A stretch of 43,551 bases of DNA from Acidobacteriota bacterium (lineage in GTDB: Bacteria > Acidobacteriota > Holophagae > Thermotomaculales > Thermotomaculaceae). Below the pieces are notes generated by a model. It had not been told where the DNA came from and did no database searches. It saw nothing but the letters and a program-made list of their open reading frames with translations. Location of the stretch: NCBI GenBank assembly GCA_013151025.1, contig JAADJC010000016.1, positions 1 to 43,551 of the forward strand, given 5' to 3'. Shown one piece after another: positions 25,168 to 33,866 of the stretch. Each line of letters starts with the position of its first letter. Positions within the stretch are counted from its first letter, which is position 1. The translations under genes were made by a program, and so were the position numbers.

Positions 25168-26006
25168 ACACCCTCACAAAACGGAAAATTCAGAACAAAG
25201 TGGCGCTGAGCTTATCCGTTCTTGCGGCCGCCATCGGCCTTTTCTGGCTGTTTTTCATTCTCTGGGATGTGTTTCGCCACGGCCTGTCCTTCATCACGCC
25301 GGATTTGTTCACCAAAGACCCGGTTCCCCCGGGATTTGAGGGCGGCGGCCTCCGAAATGCCTTTGTCGGGCAGATGTTGATTACCCTCGTTGCCATGGTG
25401 ATCGGGATTCCAATTGGCGTGCTTGGGGGAACCTTCCTGTCCGAGTATGGGAGGCATTCGAAGCTGGGGCGTTTTATCAGCACACTTTCCGACATCATGG
25501 TCAGTGTGCCGTCCATCGTAATCGGAACCTTTGTGTACGCAATTATGGTGAAACCCATTGGCCACTTCAATGGATGGGCAGGGGGTGTTGCGTTGGCAAT
25601 CATCATGATTCCGGTGGTGATACGAACCACGGAAGACATGATGTCTCTGGTTCCATGGTCGTTGCGGGAAGCGGCTTTCGCTCTGGGCGCTCCATACTAC
25701 AAAGTGATTACTCAGGTGGTGTATCGTGGGGCGGCTACCGGTATTTTCACCGGAATTCTGCTCTCCATTGCGAGGGTGGCGGGGGAAACGGCGCCGTTGC
25801 TGTTTACTTCCTTCAACAATTCCTTTTTCACCACCAATCTCAATGACTCGACACCGTCTCTGACGGTAACAATATTTCAGTATGCCATGGGGCCGTACGA
25901 TGACTGGCATGGCATGGCGTGGGCGGCGGCACTGGTGATTACGGTGGCGATTCTGTTTATAACCATTGCGGGACGCCTGCTGATTAAGTGGAGGTACAGA
26001 AGCTGA
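25164..26006 (+). CDS. pstA: Phosphate ABC transporter permease PstA
   Basis: This 280-residue permease partner of PstC has six membrane segments and the family motifs [44 protein letters not shown] and [15 protein letters not shown]. It starts at ATG 25164 within the pstC stop region (overlap of four bases), and pstB begins one base after its stop. Length and motif order are standard. Confidence 0.95.
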   Translation: MNTLTKRKIQNKVALSLSVLAAAIGLFWLFFILWDVFRHGLSFITPDLFTKDPVPPGFEGGGLRNAFVGQMLITLVAMVIGIPIGVLGGTFLSEYGRHSKLGRFISTLSDIMVSVPSIVIGTFVYAIMVKPIGHFNGWAGGVALAIIMIPVVIRTTEDMMSLVPWSLREAAFALGAPYYKVITQVVYRGAATGIFTGILLSIARVAGETAPLLFTSFNNSFFTTNLNDSTPSLTVTIFQYAMGPYDDWHGMAWAAALVITVAILFITIAGRLLIKWRYRS

Positions 26007-26007
26007 C

Positions 26008-26790
26008 ATGAACAAAGTGAACAAAATCCCGGCGGATAAGGTGTTAATTCAGGTTCAGGATCTGAGTTTTTCCTATGGTTCGGTGAAAGCGGTGAAGAAC
26101 ATAACAATGGATATCGCGAGGAACGCTGTTACGGCACTGATTGGCCCCTCTGGTTGTGGCAAGACGACATTTTTGCGTTGCTTCAACCGGATGCATGACC
26201 TGTACACCGGCAATCACTATGAAGGCCGGGTTGTCATGGAAGGCACCGATGTGTTGGGTAAAGGAGTGGATTTGACGGAATTACGGGCGGGAACCGGCAT
26301 GGTTTTCCAGAAACCGACACCCTTTCCCATGTCCGTATTTGATAATGTTGCCTACGGATTGAAATTAAAGGGAATCCGAAATCGTACGGAACTCAGCGAC
26401 AGAGTGGAGGCAGTCCTGAAACACGCTGCGCTGTGGGAGGAAGTGAAGGACAGGTTGAAGGAAGGGGCTTCCGGCCTCTCCGGCGGGCAGCAGCAGCGGC
26501 TGGTCATTGCAAGGGCCCTTGCGGTGGAACCGAAAGTCATCCTGTTCGATGAGCCCACCAGTGCGCTGGACCCCATTTCCACCAGCAAGATTGAAGAGTT
26601 GATTTTCCAGTTGAAACAGGAGGTAACGGTAATTATTGTGACCCACAACATGCAGCAGGCGGCAAGAATTTCGGATTATACCGCTTTCATGTATGTCGGG
26701 GAACTGATAGAATTTGATGAAACAGACGTGATTTTCACAAATCCGAACGTGAAACTGACCGAGGAATATATCACCGGCCGGTTCGGCTGA
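26008..26790 (+). CDS. pstB: Phosphate ABC transporter ATP-binding protein PstB
   Basis: This 260-residue ATPase drives phosphate import. It has Walker A at residues 46-54 (GPSGCGKTT), a Q-loop ([17 protein letters not shown], typical of PstB), the signature [15 protein letters not shown] and Walker B with D-loop [13 protein letters not shown]. The switch His is in [14 protein letters not shown]. The ribosome site GTGGAGG lies in the end of pstA. Its stop TGA shares a base with an ATG at 26790, but the better phoU start is 26802. Confidence 0.96.
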   Translation: MNKVNKIPADKVLIQVQDLSFSYGSVKAVKNITMDIARNAVTALIGPSGCGKTTFLRCFNRMHDLYTGNHYEGRVVMEGTDVLGKGVDLTELRAGTGMVFQKPTPFPMSVFDNVAYGLKLKGIRNRTELSDRVEAVLKHAALWEEVKDRLKEGASGLSGGQQQRLVIARALAVEPKVILFDEPTSALDPISTSKIEELIFQLKQEVTVIIVTHNMQQAARISDYTAFMYVGELIEFDETDVIFTNPNVKLTEEYITGRFG

Positions 26791-26801
26791 TGGAGGCGGG
26801 C

Positions 26802-27488
26802 ATGAGACACCAGGAAGCAGAATATACAGAGCTAAGAAGCCAGATAGCAGAGATGGGAAACGCGGTTTCCCGGATGGTCAATGAGAGTGTAAAGTCCCTT
26901 GTAGAACGGGATGATGGGCTGGCAAGGGACGTGATACAGAGGGATGACAAAATAGATCATATGGATGTGGAGATTGATGAACACTGCCTGAAAATCTTTG
27001 CGCTTTACGAGCCGAAAGCAATTGACCTGCGCTTCATCATCGCTGCGACAAGAATTATCGTGGATCTGGAACGAATCGGGGACCACTGCGTGGACATCTG
27101 CAAAGAAGTTTTGAAACTCAACAAGGTTCCCCGTGTAAAACCGTACATAGATTTGCCGAGGATGGGAGAACTGGCGGCAAAGATGGTGGTGGATAGTGTG
27201 AACAACTATCTTGAAAGGGACGCAGAGGGCTCCCTGGAACTGATTCGACGTGACGACGAAGTGGACCATCTGAACAACCAGATTCTCCGGGAGCTGGTCA
27301 CCTATCTCGTGGAAGATCTTCGGAAAAATCAGGCGGTGTTTTCACTGATGCTGGTGGCGAAGGGCTTGGAAAGGATTGCCGATTACACAACGAATATCGC
27401 GGAAAATGTATACTTTATGGTTTCAGGGGACATTATTCGTCATATCCCCCTGAAGGAGAAAGAAGATGAAGCGCATACTGGTAATTGA
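26802..27488 (+). CDS. phoU: Phosphate signalling protein PhoU
   Basis: This 228-residue helical protein mediates between the Pst transporter and PhoR. I choose ATG 26802 because GGAGG lies at 26792-26796; the in-frame ATG 26790 overlaps the pstB stop and has no site of its own. Two PhoU domains are evident, each with the acidic metal-binding helix: DKIDHMDVEIDE with AATRIIVDLERIGDHCVDI, and DDEVDHLNNQI with VAKGLERIADYTTNIAE. It overlaps phoB by 23 bases. Confidence 0.95.
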   Translation: MRHQEAEYTELRSQIAEMGNAVSRMVNESVKSLVERDDGLARDVIQRDDKIDHMDVEIDEHCLKIFALYEPKAIDLRFIIAATRIIVDLERIGDHCVDICKEVLKLNKVPRVKPYIDLPRMGELAAKMVVDSVNNYLERDAEGSLELIRRDDEVDHLNNQILRELVTYLVEDLRKNQAVFSLMLVAKGLERIADYTTNIAENVYFMVSGDIIRHIPLKEKEDEAHTGN

Positions 27489-28137
27489 AGACGAACCGGA
27501 TCTCCGGGAACTGGTCGAATTCAACCTGAAAACATCCGGATATTCACCGGTGGGCACAGACAATGCCAACGACGCATTGATGTTGCTGGAAGATGCCCAG
27601 TTTGACCTGATTCTGCTGGACCTCATGCTGCCGGGGCTTCAGGGAGGGCAGTTTCTCAAAATTCTCCGGGGAATGGACCGAGTATCTGATACGCCGGTAA
27701 TGATTGTTTCCGCGAAAGACAGTGAGGAAGATATTATTGCCGGGCTGGACGCCGGGGCAGATGATTACCTGACAAAACCCTTCGGTATCAAGGTATTGCT
27801 GTCAAAAATAGCGGCGCTTCTCCGTCGGACCACAAGTGTGGGGCGGGAAAATGCCGTCCATGCCGGAATCAGTGTGAATTCAGAAACCCATCGAGCCGCA
27901 GTAGATGGAAAGGATATTCAACTGGCTGCAAAGGAGTTCGAGTTGCTTCTGCTTTTTGTCCGTAATCCGGAAAAAGTTTTTACCAGGAACCAGCTACTCA
28001 ATACAATATGGGGATACGAGGCGGATATTTTTACACGGACTGTGGACGCGCACATCTCTTCACTTCGGAAAAAAATGGGAGAAAAGGGCCGGTTAATCCA
28101 TTCCGTGCCCAAAATTGGTTACCGGATGGAATCATGA
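27466..28137 (+). CDS. phoB: Phosphate regulon response regulator PhoB (OmpR family)
   Basis: This 223-residue regulator has a receiver domain (E8-D9, phosphoacceptor D52 in LILLDLMLPG, Ser in MIVSAKD, Lys in LTKPFG) and a C-terminal winged-helix DNA-binding domain (KEFELLLLFVRNPEKVFTR, TRTVDAHISSLRKKMG, IHSVPKIGYRM). It starts at ATG 27466 after an AAGGAGAAAG site inside the phoU end. It is the likely protein for the direct repeats upstream of pstS and of the porin gene. It overlaps phoR by four bases. Confidence 0.93.
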   Translation: MKRILVIEDEPDLRELVEFNLKTSGYSPVGTDNANDALMLLEDAQFDLILLDLMLPGLQGGQFLKILRGMDRVSDTPVMIVSAKDSEEDIIAGLDAGADDYLTKPFGIKVLLSKIAALLRRTTSVGRENAVHAGISVNSETHRAAVDGKDIQLAAKEFELLLLFVRNPEKVFTRNQLLNTIWGYEADIFTRTVDAHISSLRKKMGEKGRLIHSVPKIGYRMES

Positions 28138-29831
28138 GGCCTTTTTTGAAATTTTTCGCTGTTATTTACATACCTGTCATACTGGTGCTTTTGTGGGTCT
28201 TCTCCTATTCCGCTTCCCGGATGACACAATCCGGTAGAAATGAACTGCTGGCGGAGATGCGAAACATGTGGCAGATTCTGTCCCAGTACGAGAATGCCCC
28301 GGATTTCAGCCTGTCTTCCCACCAACGGGTTCAGCAGATTTCAAAGCGCACCACCTTGCGAATCACTCTGATTCGCCCCGATGGCGTGGTAGTGGACGAT
28401 TCTTACCTGGAACCGGGCCAGATTCCATCTATGGAAAACCATGCCACAAGGCCGGAAGTTGCGGGGGCGATGGTAAGGGGGGAAGGCCATTCCATCCGCT
28501 TCAGTCACACAGTGAAACAGGACATGTTGTATTATGCGTCCAGATTAAGTGACGACATGGTGCTTCGGGTGGCTTATCCCATGACCTATGTGGCGGCGAT
28601 TCAGTCCGCCTGGCGCAGCCATGTAATTTTATCCCTTATTTTCCTATTGATAGCAACCGGGCTGATTTCCCTCTATCTGGCGAAACGGCTGACAGAACCC
28701 CTTTACCAACTGGACGAAATTGTCCGGCAAGTGGAAAGTGGAAAAGAAGATATCCATTTCCCGGCATTTAAAGACCCCACGATGTCCCGCATTTCCGGGC
28801 TGATTTACCGAATATATCATTCTATGCTGAACAATCAGCGAAAGGTGAAGGATGAAAGGGCCAGGTTGAAGCAGATTCTTTCCACCATGGAAGAGAGTAT
28901 TCTCCTTCTGGACGGCGAAAGTCGAGTCATTCTTTCCAATGAGAATGTTGAAAAACATCTCGGAATTAGTTTGACTCAAGGAAAAAATGTCCTGGATCAG
29001 GTGTCGAATCTGGAAACACTGGCATTCCTTCGAAACATTTTACAGTCAGATGAAACGTACTTTCCCCGGTTGAATCGTGGAGGCCGGTTTTTTGAGGTGT
29101 ACGTCCGGGACATCGGAACCGACACACTGATCGTCATGCATGACATCAGCGAGCGGGGCCGCTATGATGTGTTCAAAAGCGAATTGATTGGAAACATTAC
29201 CCACGAGTTGAAGACCCCCATGGCGTCCATCATGGGATACGCCGAAACACTGGTGGTAAATCCCAGCGTTACGGTGGAGGATGTGAATAAATTTCATGAA
29301 ATCATTCTGAACCAGACCCGCCGTTTGAACAATATGATCGGGGATATGCTGGAACTTCATCGCCTTGAAAACACCAGCAAAACGATTGCTGCCGGAGAAC
29401 CGGCACCGTGGAATGAGATTGTGGATGAGTTGAAAACACAGTACCGGGATTGCGGAAAAAAGCTTCGCTGCAGCGGGACTGATGACACACTTTTCATTCA
29501 AAGGGAACACCTGAACAGCCTGCTGGTGAATCTCATTGATAATGCAGTCAAATACAGCACCGGTAATACCGTAGCTGTTGAATTGACACATTCAGAGAAG
29601 ACTGTGGCCATTTCTGTGTCTGATGAAGGGCCTGCAATCCCTGCTGATCAGCGGAGCCGGATTTTTGAGCGTTTTTACACCGTTTCCCGTTCACGTAACC
29701 GGGAAAGGAGCGGTACGGGCCTGGGCCTGTCCATCGTCAAGCACATTGCCAGCCTGTACAGAGGCAGCGTGTCTGTTGAAGAGAATGATCAGGGTGGAAA
29801 CACCTTCACCGTTGTGCTGAAAGAGGGGTGA
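28134..29831 (+). CDS. phoR: Phosphate sensor histidine kinase PhoR
   Basis: The start is ATG 28134 at the ATGA junction with phoB. The 565-residue product has a membrane helix at about 6-24, an extracytoplasmic domain to about 160, a second helix (HVILSLIFLLIATGLISLYL), a HAMP region, a PAS-like domain (ILSTMEESILLLDGESRVIL), a dimerisation domain with phospho-accepting H357 (NITHELKTPM) and a catalytic ATPase domain (N-box LLVNLIDNAVKYS, then ERFYTVSRSRNR and SGTGLGLSIVKHIASLY). The large periplasmic domain distinguishes it from E. coli PhoR and is closer to Bacillus-type PhoR. It is the last gene of the pst operon. Confidence 0.93.
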   Translation: MRPFLKFFAVIYIPVILVLLWVFSYSASRMTQSGRNELLAEMRNMWQILSQYENAPDFSLSSHQRVQQISKRTTLRITLIRPDGVVVDDSYLEPGQIPSMENHATRPEVAGAMVRGEGHSIRFSHTVKQDMLYYASRLSDDMVLRVAYPMTYVAAIQSAWRSHVILSLIFLLIATGLISLYLAKRLTEPLYQLDEIVRQVESGKEDIHFPAFKDPTMSRISGLIYRIYHSMLNNQRKVKDERARLKQILSTMEESILLLDGESRVILSNENVEKHLGISLTQGKNVLDQVSNLETLAFLRNILQSDETYFPRLNRGGRFFEVYVRDIGTDTLIVMHDISERGRYDVFKSELIGNITHELKTPMASIMGYAETLVVNPSVTVEDVNKFHEIILNQTRRLNNMIGDMLELHRLENTSKTIAAGEPAPWNEIVDELKTQYRDCGKKLRCSGTDDTLFIQREHLNSLLVNLIDNAVKYSTGNTVAVELTHSEKTVAISVSDEGPAIPADQRSRIFERFYTVSRSRNRERSGTGLGLSIVKHIASLYRGSVSVEENDQGGNTFTVVLKEG

Positions 29832-29837
29832 GAAGAT

Positions 29838-29961
29838 GTGTTCCGTGTTCTGATCAGAAAAGAAAAGGGAAGCTTAAGAAAAAACAGGGGAATCGGTCAC
29901 TGCTTATCTTTCCCTTTCCGGTCAGAACACAGTCGCCGGAGGCGAACAGAACACAGAACAC
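29838..29961. repeat. Heptamer repeats in inverted pair downstream of phoR
   Basis: GTGTTCC and GTGTTCT (29838-29851) are adjacent heptamers, and the inverted form AGAACAC occurs at 29924-29930, 29948-29954 and 29955-29961. In addition, 29845-29871 and 29910-29930 form an imperfect inverted repeat ending in GGGAA/TTCCC. The region contains no gene. Confidence 0.45.
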
Positions 29962-29962
29962 A

Positions 29963-29995
29963 TTCATTAACGGCGTGTCGCGCGCCGTTAATGAA
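29963..29995 (+). terminator. Strong rho-independent-type terminator after pst-pho operon
   Basis: TTCATTAACGGCG (29963-29975) pairs perfectly with CGCCGTTAATGAA (29983-29995), giving a 13-base stem with a 7-base loop, followed by GCTATTTTTC on the plus strand. It lies between phoR and the convergent NYN gene, whose stop is two bases away, and so may work for both directions. Confidence 0.7.
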
Positions 29996-29996
29996 G

Positions 29997-30752
29997 CTAT
30001 TTTTCTCCGTTTTTCTTTCGCTTATCCCGGATGTAGATAGAAGCGCCGGGAGAATTGGTTGAACTCCGTTCTTCAATATCGAAAATCTTCACCGCTTTAA
30101 TTATCTCTCCCAGTTTCTTGAAACCGTAATTTCGCGGGTCAAACTCCGGTGCCTGATTGGCGATATTCTGCCCCACATTCCCGAGATAGGCCCAGCCGCT
30201 TTCATCTGCCGAAGCATCCACCGCGTTTCGAAGCAGATTGACCAGTTTGGTGTCACCTCTGAGCAAGGTCTCGGTTTTTGCCTTTTGTCTGGGGGCCGAA
30301 ATGGTGTCTTTCCTGAGGATTTCCGTGTAAATGAATTTGTCACAGGCGCCAACGAAAGCTTTCGGCGTTTTCTTTTCGCCAAACCCGATGACGGTAAGTC
30401 CGGATTCACGGATTCGGGAAGCCAGGCGGGTGAAATCGCTGTCACTGGAAACGAGGCAGAAACCGTCCAGTTTCTCGGTATAAAGCAAGTCCATTGCGTC
30501 GATAATCATCGCGGAATCCGTGGCGTTTTTTCCCACGGTGTAACCGAATTGTTGAATCGGCTGAATGGCATACACCAGAAGCACTTCCTTCCAGCCTTTT
30601 AGCCTTGTATCGGTCCAGTCCCCGTAGATGCGCTTGACGTTTGCAGTCCCGTATTTTGCGATTTCAGTCATCAAATCTTCAATAATAGACGGCTGCGCGT
30701 TATCCGCGTCAATTAAAACCGCCAGCTTTTTCTGTCTGTTATCTTGTTCCAT
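29997..30752 (-). CDS. NYN domain ribonuclease-like protein with C-terminal LOTUS/OST-HTH domain
   Basis: The start is set at ATG 30752 because GGAGGGG lies just upstream; a frame 13 codons longer has no site and crosses the -10 element. The 251-residue product has an N-terminal NYN (PIN-like, DUF88) domain with acidic residues in VLIDADNAQPS, NATDSAMIIDAMDLLY and LVSSDSDFTRLASRI, which make up a metal-dependent nuclease site in this fold. Residues about 165-245 (VNLLRNAVDASADESGWAYL, DPRNYGFKKLGEIIKA) form an OST-HTH/LOTUS domain, an RNA-binding module. The two-domain layout is widespread in bacteria, but the substrate is not generally known. It is probably monocistronic. Confidence 0.85.
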   Translation of the reverse strand: MEQDNRQKKLAVLIDADNAQPSIIEDLMTEIAKYGTANVKRIYGDWTDTRLKGWKEVLLVYAIQPIQQFGYTVGKNATDSAMIIDAMDLLYTEKLDGFCLVSSDSDFTRLASRIRESGLTVIGFGEKKTPKAFVGACDKFIYTEILRKDTISAPRQKAKTETLLRGDTKLVNLLRNAVDASADESGWAYLGNVGQNIANQAPEFDPRNYGFKKLGEIIKAVKIFDIEERSSTNSPGASIYIRDKRKKNGEK

Positions 30753-30770
30753 AAAATCCCCTCCGCCAAT

Positions 30771-30776
30771 ATTATA
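30771..30776 (-). promoter_or_regulatory. -10 box for the NYN gene
   Basis: A perfect TATAAT is present on the minus strand 18 bases before the start codon. A TTGATT is 23 bases upstream of it, too far for a normal spacing, so only the -10 is called. Confidence 0.35.
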
Positions 30777-30862
30777 CCGCAAATTACTCATCGGTGGGGA
30801 ATCAATGAGGGGACTGGCCGTGGTTCGGAGAGAAAGAGAGGGGTGGCCCGGAAAGAGCCGAG

Positions 30863-30888
30863 AAAAAGCCGGGGAATTCCCCCGGCTT
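30863..30888 (-). terminator. Rho-independent terminator after the porin gene
   Basis: AAGCCGGGG (30866-30874) and CCCCGGCTT (30880-30888) form a 9-base GC-rich stem with loop AATTC. Read on the minus strand it is followed by TTTTTCTC, a T run in the right place to end porin transcription before the NYN gene. Confidence 0.75.
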
Positions 30889-30912
30889 CTCTTTGTAACA
30901 CGGGGGAAGATT

Positions 30913-31926
30913 TTAAAATTTGAATTTCAAGTCAAACTGAACGGTTTTTGCTGAATTTTCGCTGTCGGTTGATTGTTTTGTATCAAAGAAAGCAACCTCA
31001 AAAGCCACCCTCTTTCTCAGCCTCCGCTCCACAGCAAGTTTAAGCCCTTTTCTGTTGGCATAACCGAAATCCGAGTCCGAGAATGCGCCTGCCACCGCGT
31101 TCGGCTCAATATCCGCATACTTGGCTTTGAATTTCCAGTCTTCATAACGGTAGGAAAAGCCGATGCCGATTGCGGTATTTTCTTTATTGCCGGTTGAGAT
31201 GGTATCGTTGGCATTGGTATTTCTTACATATTCAGCCCAGAAACTGAGATTGTCTGTAGCGTGTGCCTTTACCAGAAAATCAATCAATGTATATTCGGTG
31301 CCGTTTTCAAACAGGTTTCCCCTTGCTGCGGGAGCATTTTCAACATAATTATTGAAAGAATACCATGCAAGATTGAAGGAAAAATACCTGAATTTCAGTC
31401 CCCCCTGAACCGCCACAAGATAGGCGTCGGATTCGGCGCTGTTTTCATTCAGCACCATCTGGGAAAGGGTCACATAGCCGGTTTTACCGAAAAACCACTG
31501 TTCGGCGGCGCCTTCGGGGTTGATATCTTTGTCCCAGATAATATTCGTGGAAACAAAGGGGTTGGCCATTTTTCCGCCGGTGAAAGTGAAATATCCCTGT
31601 TTGTATACGGCGTATACCCGGTCAATCCAGATACTTTTCTCCGTGAAATTGTCATCCATGGACTGGTTGGTACTGGTTGGGTCATTGTTTGAACCGGATG
31701 CAAGGCGGAAACCAACGGACCAGTTATCATCAATTTTTGTTTTCACGTTGAAGCGGAGGCGGAATCGGGCGCGTCCCCGGTTCATGACATTGTCTTGATC
31801 CCGGTATTCGTACCGGAGCCGCAGGTCACCGGAAAAATTCAGATTGTCCACAGCATTCCCCGCAACAGACGGAAAGTGCGGCATTGCCAGTGCCAGTAAA
31901 ATCAGCAAAACTTTTAGAAATTTCAT
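30913..31926 (-). CDS. Outer-membrane porin-like beta-barrel protein
   Basis: The start is ATG 31926 after GGAGGAAAGA; an ATG four codons earlier overlaps that site. The 337-residue product has a signal peptide (MKFLKVLLILLALAMPHFPS), then alternating short amphipathic strands with many aromatic residues (LRLRYEYRDQDNVMNRGRAR, GYVTLSQMVLN, FSYRYEDWKFKAKYAD) and a C-terminal FDLKFKF ending in Phe, typical of outer-membrane barrels. It resembles the loosely defined putative porin families rather than a well-characterised one. A Pho-box-like repeat lies 99 bases upstream on the same strand, suggesting a role in phosphate or anion uptake under starvation; this is inferred. Confidence 0.8.
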   Translation of the reverse strand: MKFLKVLLILLALAMPHFPSVAGNAVDNLNFSGDLRLRYEYRDQDNVMNRGRARFRLRFNVKTKIDDNWSVGFRLASGSNNDPTSTNQSMDDNFTEKSIWIDRVYAVYKQGYFTFTGGKMANPFVSTNIIWDKDINPEGAAEQWFFGKTGYVTLSQMVLNENSAESDAYLVAVQGGLKFRYFSFNLAWYSFNNYVENAPAARGNLFENGTEYTLIDFLVKAHATDNLSFWAEYVRNTNANDTISTGNKENTAIGIGFSYRYEDWKFKAKYADIEPNAVAGAFSDSDFGYANRKGLKLAVERRLRKRVAFEVAFFDTKQSTDSENSAKTVQFDLKFKF

Positions 31927-32024
31927 TCTTTCCTCCATTTCAATTACCCGAGCCGGGCGATTTTGCCCCGCCGGTTTTAATGGACACAGGGTAACGGGCT
32001 GTTGTCAGCCTTCGATGGAGAGAA

Positions 32025-32041
32025 TGTAAGAATAGTGTAAA
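32025..32041 (-). promoter_or_regulatory. Pho-box-like direct repeat upstream of the porin gene
   Basis: On the minus strand TTTACA (32041-32036), a 5-base gap, and CTTACA (32030-32025) repeat with an 11-base period, the same form and spacing as the repeat before pstS (TTTACA-N5-TTTACA). Both are followed by a TTCT a few bases later. No convincing -10 was found downstream. Confidence 0.42.
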
Positions 32042-32141
32042 AATACAAATGAAGAGAAGTGGGAATTCAGGTTAAGACTCGGCAAAATCCAGCCCCTCGA
32101 TTCTTTGTTTTTTCCCCATTCAGCCTCAAACTTTTCCGCCC

Positions 32142-32169
32142 TTGTCTCTCCTTGTCTTTGCGGTACAAT
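32142..32169 (+). promoter_or_regulatory. Promoter for the nadE operon
   Basis: TTGTCT (32142-32147) and TACAAT (32164-32169) are separated by 16 bases and lie 19 bases before the nadE start codon, with the ribosome site GGAGG at 32176-32180. They read toward nadE from the divergent spacer shared with the porin gene. Confidence 0.45.
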
Positions 32170-32187
32170 GGGGATGGAGGAATCGGC

Positions 32188-33843
32188 ATGATAATCGCGC
32201 TGGCACAGTTGAATCCAACCGTTGGGGACATTGACGGGAATTTCCGGAAAATACGTTCCGCCATTTCAGCGGCACGGGAGCAAAAATGCGGATTGGTGAT
32301 TTTTCCGGAACTGGCGCTGTCCGGTTACATGGCGGAAGACCTGATGCAGAACGCCGGTTTTCTGGACCAGATGGAAAAAGCGTTGGATGAGATTCGTATG
32401 AACTCTGATGGAATTGCCGTGATCATCGGGCATCCTTCTCGAAATTCCGGTCATGGAAAGGCACTTCGAAACTGTCTTTCAGTGTTTCGAAATGGCAAGA
32501 TTGTGTCGGAATACCAGAAGCGGCTCTTGCCCAATTACGATGTATTCAACGAAAACCGCTATTTTGAGCCGGGGACACAACCGCTTGTACTGGAGTTGGA
32601 TGGGGTCCGATTCGGCCTGACCATCTGTGAGGATGCCTGGAATACCGAATTCTCCAACGCCCCCGGATTGTACCGGGTGGACCCCGTTGCCGAATCGGTG
32701 GCAGCCGGGGCGGATGTGATTGTCAATATTGCCGCTTCTCCCTTTTCTTACCGGAAGGTGGCGTTTCGGGAGAATATGTTTTCAAGGATGGCGGCGTTTT
32801 ACCACCGTTCACTTTTGTATGTGAATCAGGCCGGAGGGGTGGACGGAACTATTTTTGATGGATTGTCCGCTGCTTTTGATGCGAAGGGGCGAATTCTGGC
32901 CCGGGGAACCGGATTTGAAGAAGACCTTGTAGTGGTGGATCTTGAAGATACCGCTGTACCGGAAGTGGGGGAGGTACAGAGCGAGAACAGCTTGATTTTT
33001 AATGCGTTGATTTGCGGCATCCGGGACTATATTCGCAAAATAGGAGCAGATCAGGTACACCTTGGACTAAGCGGGGGAATCGATTCCGCGTTGGTGGCTG
33101 TGCTGGCGACCTATGCTGTGGGTCCAAAGAATGTCACCGGTATTATGCTGCCGTCCCGTTATTCTTCAGAGGGCAGTGTAAAAGATGCCGAAGCATTGGC
33201 AGGGAACCTGGGAATTCATCTGATGAATATCCCCATTCAGAAAACTGTCAACGAAGCCTTCTCTGCGCTTTCAAAAGTGGCTTTCAATGGTATCCGGGGT
33301 ATTACGGAGGAGAATCTTCAAGCCAGAATCAGAGGCTTACTGCTCATGGGGTGGTCTAACAACGAAAATTCCATTTTATTAAATACGGGTAATAAATCGG
33401 AACTGGCGGTTGGGTATGCCACCATCTACGGGGATATGTGCGGAGCGTTGGCCGTAATCGGAGATGTATACAAAATAAAGGTTTTTGAATTAAGCCGATG
33501 GATCAACCGTGAATTCAACCACGTTATTCCGGAAAATATTCTCAAAAAACCGCCATCGGCGGAGCTCAGGCCGGATCAGAAGGACAGTGATACCCTACCA
33601 CCCTATGATGTACTGGATGCGATTCTGGAGGCATTTGTGGAGGGGGCGATGACTACGAAGGAAATTGTGGACGGAACCGGCGTGGACACAAAACTGGTGA
33701 ACAAAGTAATTGGGATGGTGCTTCGGACTGAATTCAAACGGAAACAGGCTGCACCAATACTGAAGGTTACAGACCGTGCATTTGCCACCGGCTTCCGTTT
33801 TCCCATTTCATCGGGATGGAAACCGGGTGGGCGCAAGAATTAA
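32188..33843 (+). CDS. nadE: Glutamine-dependent NAD+ synthase
   Basis: The start is ATG 32188, preceded by GGAGG; a frame 43 codons longer runs through the promoter. The 551-residue enzyme makes NAD+ from deamido-NAD+ using glutamine. The N-terminal nitrilase-type glutaminase has its triad E41 (IFPELALSGY), K111 (EYQKRLLPNY) and C147 (GLTICEDAWN). The C-terminal synthetase has the ATP P-loop SGGIDS at 295-300, plus GNKSELAVGYATIYGDMCGA and LRPDQKDSDTLPPYDVLD. The two-domain form is common in bacteria that use glutamine rather than free ammonia. It heads a four-gene cluster. Confidence 0.96.
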   Translation: MIIALAQLNPTVGDIDGNFRKIRSAISAAREQKCGLVIFPELALSGYMAEDLMQNAGFLDQMEKALDEIRMNSDGIAVIIGHPSRNSGHGKALRNCLSVFRNGKIVSEYQKRLLPNYDVFNENRYFEPGTQPLVLELDGVRFGLTICEDAWNTEFSNAPGLYRVDPVAESVAAGADVIVNIAASPFSYRKVAFRENMFSRMAAFYHRSLLYVNQAGGVDGTIFDGLSAAFDAKGRILARGTGFEEDLVVVDLEDTAVPEVGEVQSENSLIFNALICGIRDYIRKIGADQVHLGLSGGIDSALVAVLATYAVGPKNVTGIMLPSRYSSEGSVKDAEALAGNLGIHLMNIPIQKTVNEAFSALSKVAFNGIRGITEENLQARIRGLLLMGWSNNENSILLNTGNKSELAVGYATIYGDMCGALAVIGDVYKIKVFELSRWINREFNHVIPENILKKPPSAELRPDQKDSDTLPPYDVLDAILEAFVEGAMTTKEIVDGTGVDTKLVNKVIGMVLRTEFKRKQAAPILKVTDRAFATGFRFPISSGWKPGGRKN

Positions 33844-33866
33844 TAATTAGATGACGAGGAGGGGGA

